This document shows positions 40,474 to 49,257 of a stretch of 64,000 nt of DNA, piece after piece. Positions within the stretch are counted from its first letter, which is position 1, and each line of letters starts with the position of its first letter. Source of the stretch: Streptomyces sp. NBC_00286 (GTDB lineage Bacteria > Actinomycetota > Actinomycetes > Streptomycetales > Streptomycetaceae); the NCBI RefSeq assembly GCF_036173125.1, contig NZ_CP108054.1, positions 7,221,001 to 7,285,000 on the forward strand, given 5' to 3'. The notes under the pieces are model-generated. The model ran no database searches and was not told where the DNA came from. It saw nothing but the letters and a program-made list of their open reading frames with translations. The position numbers were made by a program, and so were the translations under genes.

Positions 40474-40565
40474 AATTGTGCACAGGCACAAAATACAGGG
40501 TCGATGTCGCGGCCTCGCGTCCCTTGTTGCCGGATTCTCCGCGGTGTTTGACTGACGCATCACCT
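40474..40565 (+). promoter_or_regulatory. 92-bp regulatory module, right copy (kinase-lyase operon)
   Basis: Plus-strand copy of the module, same orientation relative to its operon as the left copy. The palindrome TTGTGC-N4-GCACAA is at 40476-40491, 48 bp from the regulator start on one side and 284 bp from the fusion-gene start on the other. Beyond the module the two leaders are unrelated, so the module itself is conserved or recently copied. Confidence 0.75.
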
Positions 40566-40775
40566 GATTCCCAGTCCGTCACCTTGACCGGAGCTCACCT
40601 GGGACGTCATGACCGCCGCCGCGTGAGCTGATGACCGGTCTCGATGAGCGCTCCGCCTTTGACGGACGACCCACCTCGGACCTGATCGCCGACCAGGTGC
40701 TGGAGCGCGTCCGCGTCGTGACGCAGGCCCACGGTGCGTGATGAGCGACCTGACGACGAGAGAGAGAACGCACCG

Positions 40776-43700
40776 ATGACCTCAGCGACCACCACCGGCC
40801 AGGACGGAACGACCATCCCCGGTCACACCGGCCAACTGCCGGGCTCGCTCCTCGATCACGTGCTGCGGCAGTCCTTCGGACTCGAGGGATATGTCCAGCA
40901 CCCCCTGGGAGGGGAGGTCGACCAGAACGTCCGGATCACCGGCGATGACGGCATGCGCTACTTCGTACGGGTCACCCGCGCCGAGCCGGACTCGGCCGAC
41001 GTCCTCTGGCAGAACTCGCTCCTCCAGCATCTGGCCTCCACCGTTCCCGACCTTCCGGTGCCACGACTGGTCCCGACGCGCGAGGGGAAGTGCCTTGCCG
41101 ACGTCGTCCACGAGGGCCGAACGCACGTGGTCCGCGTGATGAGCTGGATGGAGGGCCGGGTCCTGGCGGATCTCGACGACCACCCCGCGGCGCTTCTGCG
41201 TCAGCTGGGAGAAGCCGCCGGGCGGCTGAGCCTCGGACTCTCCAGCGTGGAGCCACCGGTGGGCTTGGAACCGCACGACTGGGACATGCGCCGGGCCGCC
41301 GAGATCGTCGAGGCATCGCTGCACGCTGTACAGGACGCGGACCGGCGGGAGTCGGTGCGCACGATCATGGGCTGGTACGACGATCTCCTGCCGGCATGGG
41401 ACCGACTGCCGCGGAGCGTCGTACACCAGGATCTCAACGACGCCAACGTTCTGGCCGACGCCGACGAGGACGGGGTGCTGCGGATCTCGGGCATCGTCGA
41501 CCTGGGCGACTCGCTCTACAGTGTGCGCGCGGCAGAGGTGGCGATCGCGGCGGGCTACGCCATGGTCCGCAAGGCCGACCCGCTCGCTGCGGCGGCCGAA
41601 GTCGTGGCCGGCTTCCACTCGGTGCTCCCCCTCACGGCTGAGGAACTGGCGGCTGTCTATCCGTTGGCGGCCGCCCGGCTGTGCATGAACGCCGTGACGT
41701 GGACGCGCCGGGTCGCCGAGAGCGGCACGCCGTACGGGCGGACCCGCGTGCAACACACCTGGCCGGCGATCGCGCAGGTGGCCGAGGTCTGCCCCGACGT
41801 CGCCGAGGCGACGTTCAGGGTCGCGTGTGGGCTTCCCCGGACGCGGGAGCAGCGGGGTCTGGAAGAGGTTCTGGCAGAGGCGGCCCGAGACGGCGCCCCG
41901 CAGGCACCGCCCCCGCAACTGCTCGACCTGCGACCGGCAAGTGATTTCTACGACGAAGTCGACTGGCACGAAGCGAGTGCGGTGCGTGCGAGCATCGACG
42001 ACGTCCTCGACGGACGGCGGCGGAGGGGCTACGCGCCCCACCTCAGCGCATCGCTGCTCCTGGGGGGCCGACGCCGCCCGGGAGCCGACGAGCCCGCGAC
42101 GGTCCAGGTCGGCGGCTTGCTGATCGTGGCCGACGCCGAGGAGGTTGCCGGCCCGCTGTCCGGCGTCGTCGAGGCCCGCGGTGGCCCCGGTATGCCGTTG
42201 GTGCTGCGACATGCGGTCGAGGGGCTGGAGTTCTGGACCTGCTGGTGGGGACTCGACGACTCGCCGCCCGTTGCGGCGAGAGTCCCGGCCGGGGCGCCGT
42301 TGGGACGCGTCGGCGCGAGCGATGAGACGGACCCGCTCGGGCCCCGCGTCCAGGTGCAGGTCCACCGCACCGCACGGATGGCCATGTGGCCGCCGCCTCG
42401 TACCGTGCCGCCCTCCGCACGGCAGGTGTGGAGCCACCTGTCACCCGACCCCGCCCGGCTCTTCGGGCTCACCGAATCCCCCGCCGCGGTCCCCACCATC
42501 GACGACGTCGTCTCAGTGCGCCGTCGCCACATCGCTCGCTCCCAGCGCAACTACTACCGCAACCCGATGAACCTTGTGCGTGGGCGAGGGGTGTGGTTCC
42601 ACGACGAGGATGGCCTGGCCTACTTGGACTCGCTGAACAACGTCACCCACGTCGGCCATGCCGAGCCACGGGTGACGGCCGCCGCCACCCGCCAGCTGCG
42701 CAAGCTCAACACCAACAGCCGTTTCGTCTACCCGCAGATCGCCAGTTACGTGCAGAAGCTGGTAGCCACGCTGCCCGACCCGCTCGAGGTCGTCTTCCTC
42801 GTGTGCACGGGCAGCGAGGCGAACGACCTGGCGCTGCGGATCACGCGCCAGGTGACAGGTCGTCAGCACATCGTCAACATCGACGGCGCGTACCACGGAA
42901 ACACCGGCGTGGTGACCGGGATCAGCCCGAACCGTTACAAGGGCCCCGGCGGCGCCGGTGCACCCACGACCACCCACGAAGTCGTCATCCCGGACCGCTA
43001 CCGCAGCACCTACGGGTACAACGACCCGGACGCCGGAGCCAAGTACGCGCGCGACGCCGCGGCTGTCATCGAGCGGATCACGGCCGACGGCCGACCCCCA
43101 GCCGCCTTCATCGCCGAGTCCCTGATGGGATCGGGCGGGAACATCGTGTTCCCCGACGGCTACCTCGATGGCGTGTTCACCGCTGCCAGGCGAGCTGGCG
43201 CCCTGTGCATCTCCGACGAGGTCCAGGTCGGCGTCGGACGACTCGGGCCCTGGTGGGGTTTCGAGCTCCAGGGGGTGGTCCCGGACATCGTCACGATGGG
43301 CAAGCCGCTCGGGAACGGGCATCCCCTTGCGGCGGTGGTCACGACTCGGGAGATCGCCGACGCGTTCGACACGGGCATGAAGTACTTCAACACCTTCGGC
43401 GGCAACCCGGTCTCCTGCGCGATCGGCGAGGCCGTGCTCGACATCGTCGAGCAGGATGGGCTGAGGGAGAACGCCGTGAGCGTGGGCGGGTACTTCGCCC
43501 AGTCGCTGCGCGAGCTCCAGCAGCGCCAACCGCTCATCGGTGATGTACGGGCAGAAGGGCTCTACCTCGGCGTCGAACTGGTCCGCAACCGCACCACCAA
43601 AATGCCGGCCACCGAGCAGGCCTTCATGGTCACCGAGCTCATGAAGGAGCGAGGCGTCATCGTCTTCCCCAATGGCGTGCACGACAACGTACTGAAGATC

Positions 43701-43802
43701 AAACCGCCCCTGACCTTCCGCCGCGAGCACGTGGATCTCTACGTCGACGTGCTGGACGAGGTCCTGTCCCTGCCCGAGCTGCGCTCGGCCGTTCAGTCCT
43801 GA
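40776..43802 (+). CDS. Fused APH-type kinase and class III aminotransferase-fold phospholyase
   Basis: A 1008-residue multidomain protein. Residues about 20-340 form an APH/choline-kinase-like domain (VVHQDLNDANVLADADEDG, GIVDLGDS). Residues about 400-570 form a degenerate M23/lipoyl-barrel-like segment. Residues about 575-1008 form a class III PLP enzyme with VCTGSEANDLALR, SDEVQVGVGRLG and the PLP lysine K843 in MGKPLGNGHP. Family knowledge: human hydroxylysine kinase plus 5-phosphohydroxylysine phospholyase, and ethanolamine-phosphate phospholyase, are the separate counterparts. It should phosphorylate a hydroxyl of an amino compound, then eliminate phosphate and ammonia to give an aldehyde. 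GAGAGAGAA precedes ATG 40776. Confidence 0.8.
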   Translation: MTSATTTGQDGTTIPGHTGQLPGSLLDHVLRQSFGLEGYVQHPLGGEVDQNVRITGDDGMRYFVRVTRAEPDSADVLWQNSLLQHLASTVPDLPVPRLVPTREGKCLADVVHEGRTHVVRVMSWMEGRVLADLDDHPAALLRQLGEAAGRLSLGLSSVEPPVGLEPHDWDMRRAAEIVEASLHAVQDADRRESVRTIMGWYDDLLPAWDRLPRSVVHQDLNDANVLADADEDGVLRISGIVDLGDSLYSVRAAEVAIAAGYAMVRKADPLAAAAEVVAGFHSVLPLTAEELAAVYPLAAARLCMNAVTWTRRVAESGTPYGRTRVQHTWPAIAQVAEVCPDVAEATFRVACGLPRTREQRGLEEVLAEAARDGAPQAPPPQLLDLRPASDFYDEVDWHEASAVRASIDDVLDGRRRRGYAPHLSASLLLGGRRRPGADEPATVQVGGLLIVADAEEVAGPLSGVVEARGGPGMPLVLRHAVEGLEFWTCWWGLDDSPPVAARVPAGAPLGRVGASDETDPLGPRVQVQVHRTARMAMWPPPRTVPPSARQVWSHLSPDPARLFGLTESPAAVPTIDDVVSVRRRHIARSQRNYYRNPMNLVRGRGVWFHDEDGLAYLDSLNNVTHVGHAEPRVTAAATRQLRKLNTNSRFVYPQIASYVQKLVATLPDPLEVVFLVCTGSEANDLALRITRQVTGRQHIVNIDGAYHGNTGVVTGISPNRYKGPGGAGAPTTTHEVVIPDRYRSTYGYNDPDAGAKYARDAAAVIERITADGRPPAAFIAESLMGSGGNIVFPDGYLDGVFTAARRAGALCISDEVQVGVGRLGPWWGFELQGVVPDIVTMGKPLGNGHPLAAVVTTREIADAFDTGMKYFNTFGGNPVSCAIGEAVLDIVEQDGLRENAVSVGGYFAQSLRELQQRQPLIGDVRAEGLYLGVELVRNRTTKMPATEQAFMVTELMKERGVIVFPNGVHDNVLKIKPPLTFRREHVDLYVDVLDEVLSLPELRSAVQS

Positions 43803-44013
43803 GACGGGCAACCGTCCACTGAGGCAATGAACGGGAGTGGCCCGCGAAACGCGAGAAGTGCCCTGCTGGCCGGCTTCTCCGGCCACGACTTCAAGCTCTC
43901 GCCCGCCATGGGCGGCATCGCCGCGGACCTCGCTTGGCGGGCCGCACCACCCAGCCGATCGACTTCATCACCACAAACGGCCCACCGCGGCCTGAGCCAG
44001 AAAGAGGAAACAC

Positions 44014-44985
44014 ATGACCCTGACCATCGGCCCGCTGCGTGCCGAGCCCGGCCAGAAGACCCGCGGGGTTCTGTCCGCCGACCTCGGCCCCACGACGGCG
44101 GAGGTTCCCCTGATCCTCGTCAACGGCTCCCGTCCGGGCCCCAGGGTCGTGGTCACCGGTGGCGTCCACGGCGGCGAGTTCATCGGCGTCGACGCCGCCA
44201 CCCGCCTGGCCGGGCTGCTGGAACCGGACGACGTCGCCGGCCAGCTGGTGATCTGCCCCGTGGCCAATCCGTCGGCCGTTTACGGGGGCAGGCTCAACAT
44301 CTCCCCGCTGGACGGCGTCAACATCAATCGCGTCTTCCCCGGCGACAAGGACGGCGGCCCCACCGACCGGATGGCGGCCTGGCTGTTCGAGCACCTGATT
44401 GACGGCGCCGACGCTTACGTGGACCTGCACAGCGGCGGCATCGACCAGCATCTGCTCGACTTCGTCGGTTACCGCCTGACCGGCGACGCCGAGCTGGATG
44501 CGAAGAACAGGGGAATGGCCCACGCGGTCGGATACGAGCGGGTCATCTTCGGCACCAGCCCGGACGGCGGCAACAGCCACGCCGCGGCGAACCGGCAGGG
44601 TGTCCCCGCGATCCTCGTCGAGACCGGAAAGCTCGGCGACCGGGACCCCGCCACCGTGCGCAGGCTGCTCGACGGCCTGTACCGGCTCCTGCACCACCTC
44701 GGTGTCATCGAGGCGTCGGAGCACGTCAAGCCGACGACCGTGCAGCCGCGCGACTGGATCTGGGCGGGCGATGCCGCATCCCAGGTCACCGGTCTGTGGT
44801 ACCCGGACGCGGTCACCGGTGACGAGGTGACCGAGGGACAGACCATCGGCCGCATCATCGACCCGATCGACGGCACCGAGCACAAGGTCACCGCCACCGC
44901 CACCGGAAAGATCATCTACGGCATGAACGGACTCTCCGTCCGCCCCGGTACGGAGCTCGCCGCCATCGCCACCCCGCACCACTGA
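44014..44985 (+). CDS. Succinylglutamate desuccinylase/aspartoacylase-family deacylase (M14)
   Basis: A 323-residue protein with the zinc ligands in VVTGGVHGGEFIG (His, Glu) and YVDLHSGG (His), plus AVANPSA-like substrate segment VICPVANPSAVYGG and the arginine-containing INRVFPGD. The C-terminal domain is a beta barrel (WYPDAVTGDEVTEGQTIGRI). Relatives remove N-acyl groups from amino acids (AstE, AspA, DoeB). It lies 211 bp after the kinase-lyase gene, probably in the same operon, and could free the amino substrate for the kinase. AGAAAGAGGAAA precedes the ATG. Confidence 0.8.
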   Translation: MTLTIGPLRAEPGQKTRGVLSADLGPTTAEVPLILVNGSRPGPRVVVTGGVHGGEFIGVDAATRLAGLLEPDDVAGQLVICPVANPSAVYGGRLNISPLDGVNINRVFPGDKDGGPTDRMAAWLFEHLIDGADAYVDLHSGGIDQHLLDFVGYRLTGDAELDAKNRGMAHAVGYERVIFGTSPDGGNSHAAANRQGVPAILVETGKLGDRDPATVRRLLDGLYRLLHHLGVIEASEHVKPTTVQPRDWIWAGDAASQVTGLWYPDAVTGDEVTEGQTIGRIIDPIDGTEHKVTATATGKIIYGMNGLSVRPGTELAAIATPHH

Positions 44986-45149
44986 CGGGCCCTGATGAGC
45001 AGCCGCAAGCGCATCGCCGCTGCAGCCCGGGAACTGCGCGCGGAGATCGTGGCCTCCCCGGCGAACCGGCCCCTCTGCGCCGCGAGTAGAGGATGCTGTT
45101 GGCGAATCCCCGTGGCAGTGCGAGCGCATCGCCCGACGCCTCCGAACCG

Positions 45150-45315
45150 CGGTACGCGATCGCTGGAATGGGCCCAGTTCCATGCCGCCAAGGCCGCGCT
45201 CCACGGCCGCCGCCACAGATTCCGTGTCGCCCGCAGCGGACCACAATTGCACCGGCTCACTGAATTCGCCGACGGCTTGGCGGAGTTGCTCACGCAGCAG
45301 CTCGGGCGAAAATGA
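45150..45315 (+). pseudogene. Duplicated C-terminal fragment of an APH(6)-like kinase
   Basis: Residues EWAQFHAAKAALHGRR, FRVARSGPQLHRLTEF and ADGLAELLT match the end of the intact kinase at 35353-36282 (WAQFHAVEAAFHGRR, FRVARSGPQLVRITEF, ADGLAELLT), and the DNA is also closely similar. Everything before this end is missing. The preceding 44986-45149 holds no recognisable gene. Confidence 0.7.
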
Positions 45316-45353
45316 GCAGCCGCTGAGTGTCGCCTCCGGATACGTTCGGCGGT

Positions 45354-45746
45354 ATGGCTGACGAGTTGTTCGGGCATCCGCGGCTCGCCGCGATCTACGA
45401 CGCGCTCGATTCCGATCGCAGCGATCTCGATGCGTACGTGGGTGTGGTGGAGGAGTTCGGAGCGCGTCGGGTGCTGGATGTCGGTTGTGGGACGGGCGTG
45501 TTCGCGCTTCTGCTGGCCGATCGCGGGGTCGAGGTGGTCGGTGTGGATCCTGCCGGCGCGTCCCTCGATGTGGCCTGGGCCAAGCCAGGCGCCGACCGGG
45601 TGCGCTGGATCCATGGCGATGCAACAGCCCTTCCGCCGCTGCAAGTTGACCTCGCGACCATGACGGGGAATGCAGCCCAGGCCATCGTCGACCCGCAGGC
45701 CTGGCAGGAGACCCTGCGAGGGGTCTACGACGCGCTGCGGCCGGGC
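45354..45746 (+). pseudogene. Class I SAM methyltransferase, 3'-truncated
   Basis: ATG 45354 starts MADELFGHPRLAAIYDALD, followed by RRVLDVGCGTGVFALLLADRG (motif I), VEVVGVDPAGASLDVA and DLATMTGNAAQAIVDP, all typical of a well-known actinobacterial methyltransferase. After YDALRPG the expected GGRLVFETRDPA and the remaining 100 or so residues are absent; the sequence jumps into the tail of an unrelated glycosidase. The SAM site is present but the fold is incomplete. Confidence 0.7.
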
Positions 45747-45747
45747 G

Positions 45748-45828
45748 TACGACGGCCAGGACAACGGGACTCCCAAGCTCGGCGTCAACCTCCTGAACTG
45801 GAGCAGCGGATGGCCCGTTGCGTACTGA
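45748..45828 (+). pseudogene. C-terminal fragment of a GH43-type arabinanase
   Basis: In a different frame from the methyltransferase, the sequence reads YDGQDNGTPKLGVNLLNWSS then GWPVAY and TGA at 45826-45828. This is the usual C-terminus of GH43 arabinan endo-arabinosidases (YDA-NG-PKLGIN-L-W-GWP-Y). The rest of the gene is gone. The junction with the methyltransferase is at about 45745-45748. Confidence 0.55.
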
Positions 45829-45904
45829 CCGTGCTGCCAGCAGTGGCAGCTACTGCCGGACAGGGCGGCCTTGGTCGCGTCCGGTGCAGTACCGCGCCCG
45901 CTTG

Positions 45905-46057
45905 AGGGGCCGCAGGCCCCGATAGGGGCGCGGGGCTGTGACATATGCGGCTCCGCCGCGATGGGGGTCCCCCCGCTCGAGCGCAGCCGAGAGTGGGGGA
46001 GCGACAAGCCACAACGAACCCGCAGCTTCAAAACCGCTCAACCCAGCGGAGCGCCAC
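45905..46057 (+). repeat. Dispersed GC-rich repeat, full-length copy with hairpin module
   Basis: It runs GGGGCCGCAGGCCCC, GGGGCGCGGGGCTGTGACAT, GCGGCTCCGCCGCGATGGGG, then the hairpin CCCCCCGCTCGAGC ... GAGAGTGGGGGAGCGACAAG, then a tail CGCAGCTTCAAAACCGC and CCCAGCGGAGCG. It is the most complete copy in the window and fills the gap between the gene graveyard and the end of the aminotransferase gene. Confidence 0.8.
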
Positions 46058-46180
46058 CGCGGCCGGGAGGATATGGGACCTGCTGGCGAAGGTCCTGGGC
46101 GACTCGCCCGATCCTCCCGGCCGGCGAAGGCCTCGTCGCGGGAAGAGCGAGGCCTCCGGGCAACCGGTCCGGCTCGTCGG

Positions 46181-48010
46181 TCAGCCGACCCGGTTGTTCG
46201 CGGGGGCTTCCGGCCAAGGCGTGCCCCGGGATGCGGCGGCGGCCGGCCAGCGCGTGGGCTGTGGCATCGGCTGCGGACCGGGCTGGGCGACCGGAGTCAG
46301 CCCAGGCTGCTGCTGGCCCACGGGCGTCAGCCACGGTTCCTGCTGCGGCTGACCGTTCGCGGCCACCGGGCTCAGCCCTGGCTGCTGCTGGCCACCGCCT
46401 ACCGGGCTCAGCCCCGGCTGCTGCTGGCCCGCGCCCACCGGGCTCAGGCCCGGCTGCTGCTGGCCCGCGCCCACCGGGCTCAGGCCGGCCTGCTGCTGGG
46501 CCTGAGCCATGGCGGTCATGGGCTGCTGCTGAGGCTGCTGGCCCATACCTTGCTGTCCCTGTCCCTGTGCCTGCCCTTGCCCCTGACCCTGACCCTGACC
46601 CATGGCGCCCACAGCGGTAAGCAGCCCCTGCTGCTGCCGCCCTTGCGCCACGGGCGCCTGCTGCGGTTGCTGTTGCTGCTGCGGCCACTGAGCGACCGGC
46701 GCCAACTGCCTTTGCTGCTGAGGCTGTTGAGCCTGAGCGACCGGCGCCAACTGCGGCTGCTGCTGTTGCTGGCCCTGCCCCTGGGCCGCCGCGGCCAGCC
46801 CCTGCATGCCCGACCCGTTCGTGGAGCTGACCAGGCGATCCACGGCCGCCGTACCTGAGCTGTAGTTGTTGTTCAGCTCGGGCACGGCGGCTCCCCTCCT
46901 GGACCCGTAGAGCACCGACTCCAGGCCGGACACCAGGCGACGCACATCCACCTGAGGCCGGACCACGAGTCGCAGGAAGCGACTGGACGAGCCGATCTTG
47001 TTGCCGCACTCGCGGACCAGGATCCGGTGCTCGGTGAGCAGCTGATCCCGGACCACGGTGCCCTCGGCGCCCACGGGGAGGCGCACGAAGAGGAAGTTGC
47101 CCTGGGACGGATACACCGTCAGGCCGGGCAGTTGGGAGAGCTGGCGGGACATGTCGAGGCGGTCACGGCGGACCTGGTGCAGGCTCTCCATGTACTCGGC
47201 GCCATGGTCTCTGAGCATGAACACCACGGTCTCCGCGAAGGAGTTGAGGTTCCACTTGGGCAGCATGGAGCGGATCCGGCCGGCCAGGGAGGGGTTCGCG
47301 ACCATATAGCCGAAGCGGATGCCGTGCAGGCCGAAGTTCTTGCCGAGGCTGCGCAGCACGACCACGTTGGGGCGCATCACCGCGTCCTCGACGACACTCG
47401 GCTCGGCCTCCGCGTCGGCGAACTCCAGGAACGACTCGTCGATGACGATCAGGTCCAGATCGGCGAGGGCGTCGCAGAAGGCGAGGATCGTCTGGCGGGG
47501 CAGGAAGCCGCCGTCGGGGTTGTTCGGGTTGCAGATGACCGCGACTCTGCTGCCCCGGGAGCGGATGAACTGGATGTACTGCGCCGGATCGAGGGCGAAG
47601 CCGTTGCTCTCCTGGAGCGGGAACATGTCGACGCGCTTGCCGGTCTCCATCGGCTGGTCGGTCCAGCGGCCGAAGGTGGGGACGGGGATGGCCAGGGACT
47701 CGCGCACCAGCAAGTGGTCGATCCAGGTGATCAGTTCGGTCGACCCGTTGCCCATCGCCACGCACTGCGGGGGCAGTTGGAGCAGATTGCACAGCTCACC
47801 GGTGATGGTGTCGGCACTGCTCGGGTAGAACGTGATGATGTCGCGGAGCCGGTGCGTCAGCTCCTCGAACATCGCCGGTGTGGGGAAGTACGGATTGCAG
47901 GGGATGCAGAAGTCCAGCGGACCCGACTCCCCGCCGCTCTCTCGTGCCAGCGCTGCCATTGACGGGCTGTGCGCGCCGGTGCGGAACAGCGAGGTGACGT
48001 TGTCGGCCAT
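46181..48010 (-). CDS. HisC-like class I/II aminotransferase with a glutamine-rich repeat tail
   Basis: A 609-residue protein starting MADNVTSLFRTGAH behind GGAGGG. Residues 1 to about 375 are a fold-type I aminotransferase close to histidinol-phosphate aminotransferases: DFCIPCNPYFPTP, VAMGNGSTELITWID, VICNPNNPDGGFL, VIDESFLEFAD, the PLP lysine in LRSLGKNFGLHGIRFGY and a C-terminal RFLRLVVRPQ. From about residue 390 there are some 220 residues rich in Gln, with PVAQ and QQQPGLSPVGAG repeats. The tail is not part of the family. It may drive assembly or membrane association; the substrate is unknown. Confidence 0.75.
   Translation of the reverse strand: MADNVTSLFRTGAHSPSMAALARESGGESGPLDFCIPCNPYFPTPAMFEELTHRLRDIITFYPSSADTITGELCNLLQLPPQCVAMGNGSTELITWIDHLLVRESLAIPVPTFGRWTDQPMETGKRVDMFPLQESNGFALDPAQYIQFIRSRGSRVAVICNPNNPDGGFLPRQTILAFCDALADLDLIVIDESFLEFADAEAEPSVVEDAVMRPNVVVLRSLGKNFGLHGIRFGYMVANPSLAGRIRSMLPKWNLNSFAETVVFMLRDHGAEYMESLHQVRRDRLDMSRQLSQLPGLTVYPSQGNFLFVRLPVGAEGTVVRDQLLTEHRILVRECGNKIGSSSRFLRLVVRPQVDVRRLVSGLESVLYGSRRGAAVPELNNNYSSGTAAVDRLVSSTNGSGMQGLAAAAQGQGQQQQQPQLAPVAQAQQPQQQRQLAPVAQWPQQQQQPQQAPVAQGRQQQGLLTAVGAMGQGQGQGQGQAQGQGQQGMGQQPQQQPMTAMAQAQQQAGLSPVGAGQQQPGLSPVGAGQQQPGLSPVGGGQQQPGLSPVAANGQPQQEPWLTPVGQQQPGLTPVAQPGPQPMPQPTRWPAAAASRGTPWPEAPANNRVG
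46200..46840 (+). repeat. Tandem repeats encoding the glutamine-rich tail
   Basis: A 36-bp unit (CCCGGCTGCTGCTGGCCCGC plus CACCGGGCTCAGG) repeats four to five times between about 46360 and 46500. Next come GCC/CTG-rich units encoding GQGQ, and then units encoding LAPVAQ. All remain in the aminotransferase frame on the minus strand. Confidence 0.7.
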
Positions 48011-48132
48011 GGACCCTCCGTCCGTGGGGGTGGCCCGCGCGGACATATGCGGGCCGCTCTCCTTTACGGACGTGGATGCCTCGGTGTTCAACTCATGGGA
48101 AAGCTGGGGAGATTTGTTCTCCCCACCATGTT

Positions 48133-49179
48133 TCAGCGGCCGAACGAGTGGAGAGTCGTGGAGCGGTACGTCTCGCCTGGCCGGAGCGTCGTGGACGGGA
48201 ACCCCGGCTGGTTCGGGGAGTCCGGGAAGTGCTGGGTCTCCAGGCACAGCGCGTCGCCCTGGCGGTAGACGGAGCCGCCGCTGCCGACGAGCGTCCCGTC
48301 GACGAAGTTCCCGGAGTAGAACTGCAGGCCCGGCTCGGTCGTCGAGACCGTCAGGGTGCGGCCGGAGGCCGGGTCGCGGAGCGTCGCGATGTGCTCCGGC
48401 TTCGCCGTGATGCCCTTGTCGAGCACCCAGTTGTGGTCGAAGCCCTGGGCGTACAGCAGTTGCTGGTGCGCCTCGCGGAGGTCCTGGCCGATGGTCTTCT
48501 TGACGCGGAAGTCGAAGGGGGTGCCCGCGACGGGGGCCAGCTCACCGGTGGGGATGAGGCCCTCGCCGACCGGGGTGTAGCGGGCGGCGGCGATCTCCAG
48601 CTCGTGGTCGTAGACCGAGCCGCTGCTCTCGCCCGCGAGGTTCCAGTACACATGGTTGGTGAGGTTGACGACCGTCGCCTGGTCGGTGGTGGCCTCGTAG
48701 TCGATACGCCAGTCGCCCTGCGCGGTCAGGGTGTACGAGACCTTTGTCTTCAGCGTTCCGGGGAAGCCCATCTCGCCGTCGGCGGACGTGTAGTGCAGGT
48801 ACAGGCCGACGTCGGAGCCCTCGGTGAAGGGCTCGATGTCCCACACCCGCTTGTCGAAGCCCTCGGCGCCGCCGTGCAGGCTGTTCGCGCCGTCGTTGAC
48901 GTCCAGCTGGTACGCCTTGCCGTCCAGGGTGAACCTGCCCTGGTCGATGCGGTTTCCGTACCGGCCGATCAGCGCGCCGAAGTACGGGCTGGAGGCGACG
49001 TAGTCCTCGATGGTGTCGAAGCCGAGGGACACGTTCGCGTACCGGCCGCGGCTGTCGGGGATCTCCAGGGACTGCACGATGCCGCCGTAGGAGAGGACCT
49101 TCAGGCGGGTGCCGCCGTTCTCCAGCGACCAGCGGTAGATCTCCGTGCCGTCGGCGAGCTTGCCGAAGAGCTCCTTCAC
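48133..49179 (-). CDS. galM: Aldose 1-epimerase (galactose mutarotase family)
   Basis: A 348-residue beta-sandwich protein. Family landmarks are LKVLSYGGIVQSL, FGALIGRYGNRID, NSLHGGAEGFDKRVWD (catalytic His), VVNLTNHVYWNLAG (second His), FDHNWVLD and YSGNFVDGTL, with the catalytic Glu in CLETQHFPDSPNQP. It interconverts sugar anomers in the cytosol. It follows the MmsB permease gene by 78 bp, separated by a hairpin, so it belongs to the sugar-uptake unit. Confidence 0.85.
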   Translation of the reverse strand: MKELFGKLADGTEIYRWSLENGGTRLKVLSYGGIVQSLEIPDSRGRYANVSLGFDTIEDYVASSPYFGALIGRYGNRIDQGRFTLDGKAYQLDVNDGANSLHGGAEGFDKRVWDIEPFTEGSDVGLYLHYTSADGEMGFPGTLKTKVSYTLTAQGDWRIDYEATTDQATVVNLTNHVYWNLAGESSGSVYDHELEIAAARYTPVGEGLIPTGELAPVAGTPFDFRVKKTIGQDLREAHQQLLYAQGFDHNWVLDKGITAKPEHIATLRDPASGRTLTVSTTEPGLQFYSGNFVDGTLVGSGGSVYRQGDALCLETQHFPDSPNQPGFPSTTLRPGETYRSTTLHSFGR

Positions 49180-49215
49180 GGGCTTTCTGCCTCCTGTGGC
49201 CGTGGGCGGACATGG

Positions 49216-49243
49216 GTACGGGGGCCCTTTCGGACCCCCGTAC
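49216..49243. terminator. Hairpin between the permease and epimerase genes
   Basis: GTACGGGGG (49216-49224) pairs with CCCCCGTAC (49235-49243), 15 bp past the permease stop. It may be an attenuator or mRNA-stability element inside the operon rather than a full stop. Confidence 0.5.
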
Positions 49244-49257
49244 GCCCTATGGATTTC

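Noticed and set aside
40631..40741. A 36-codon frame starting MTGLDERSAFDGRPTSD in the leader of the kinase-lyase gene
   Set aside because: No ribosome site, no homologue I recognise, and no counterpart in the other operon's leader. It could be a leader peptide but the support is too thin.
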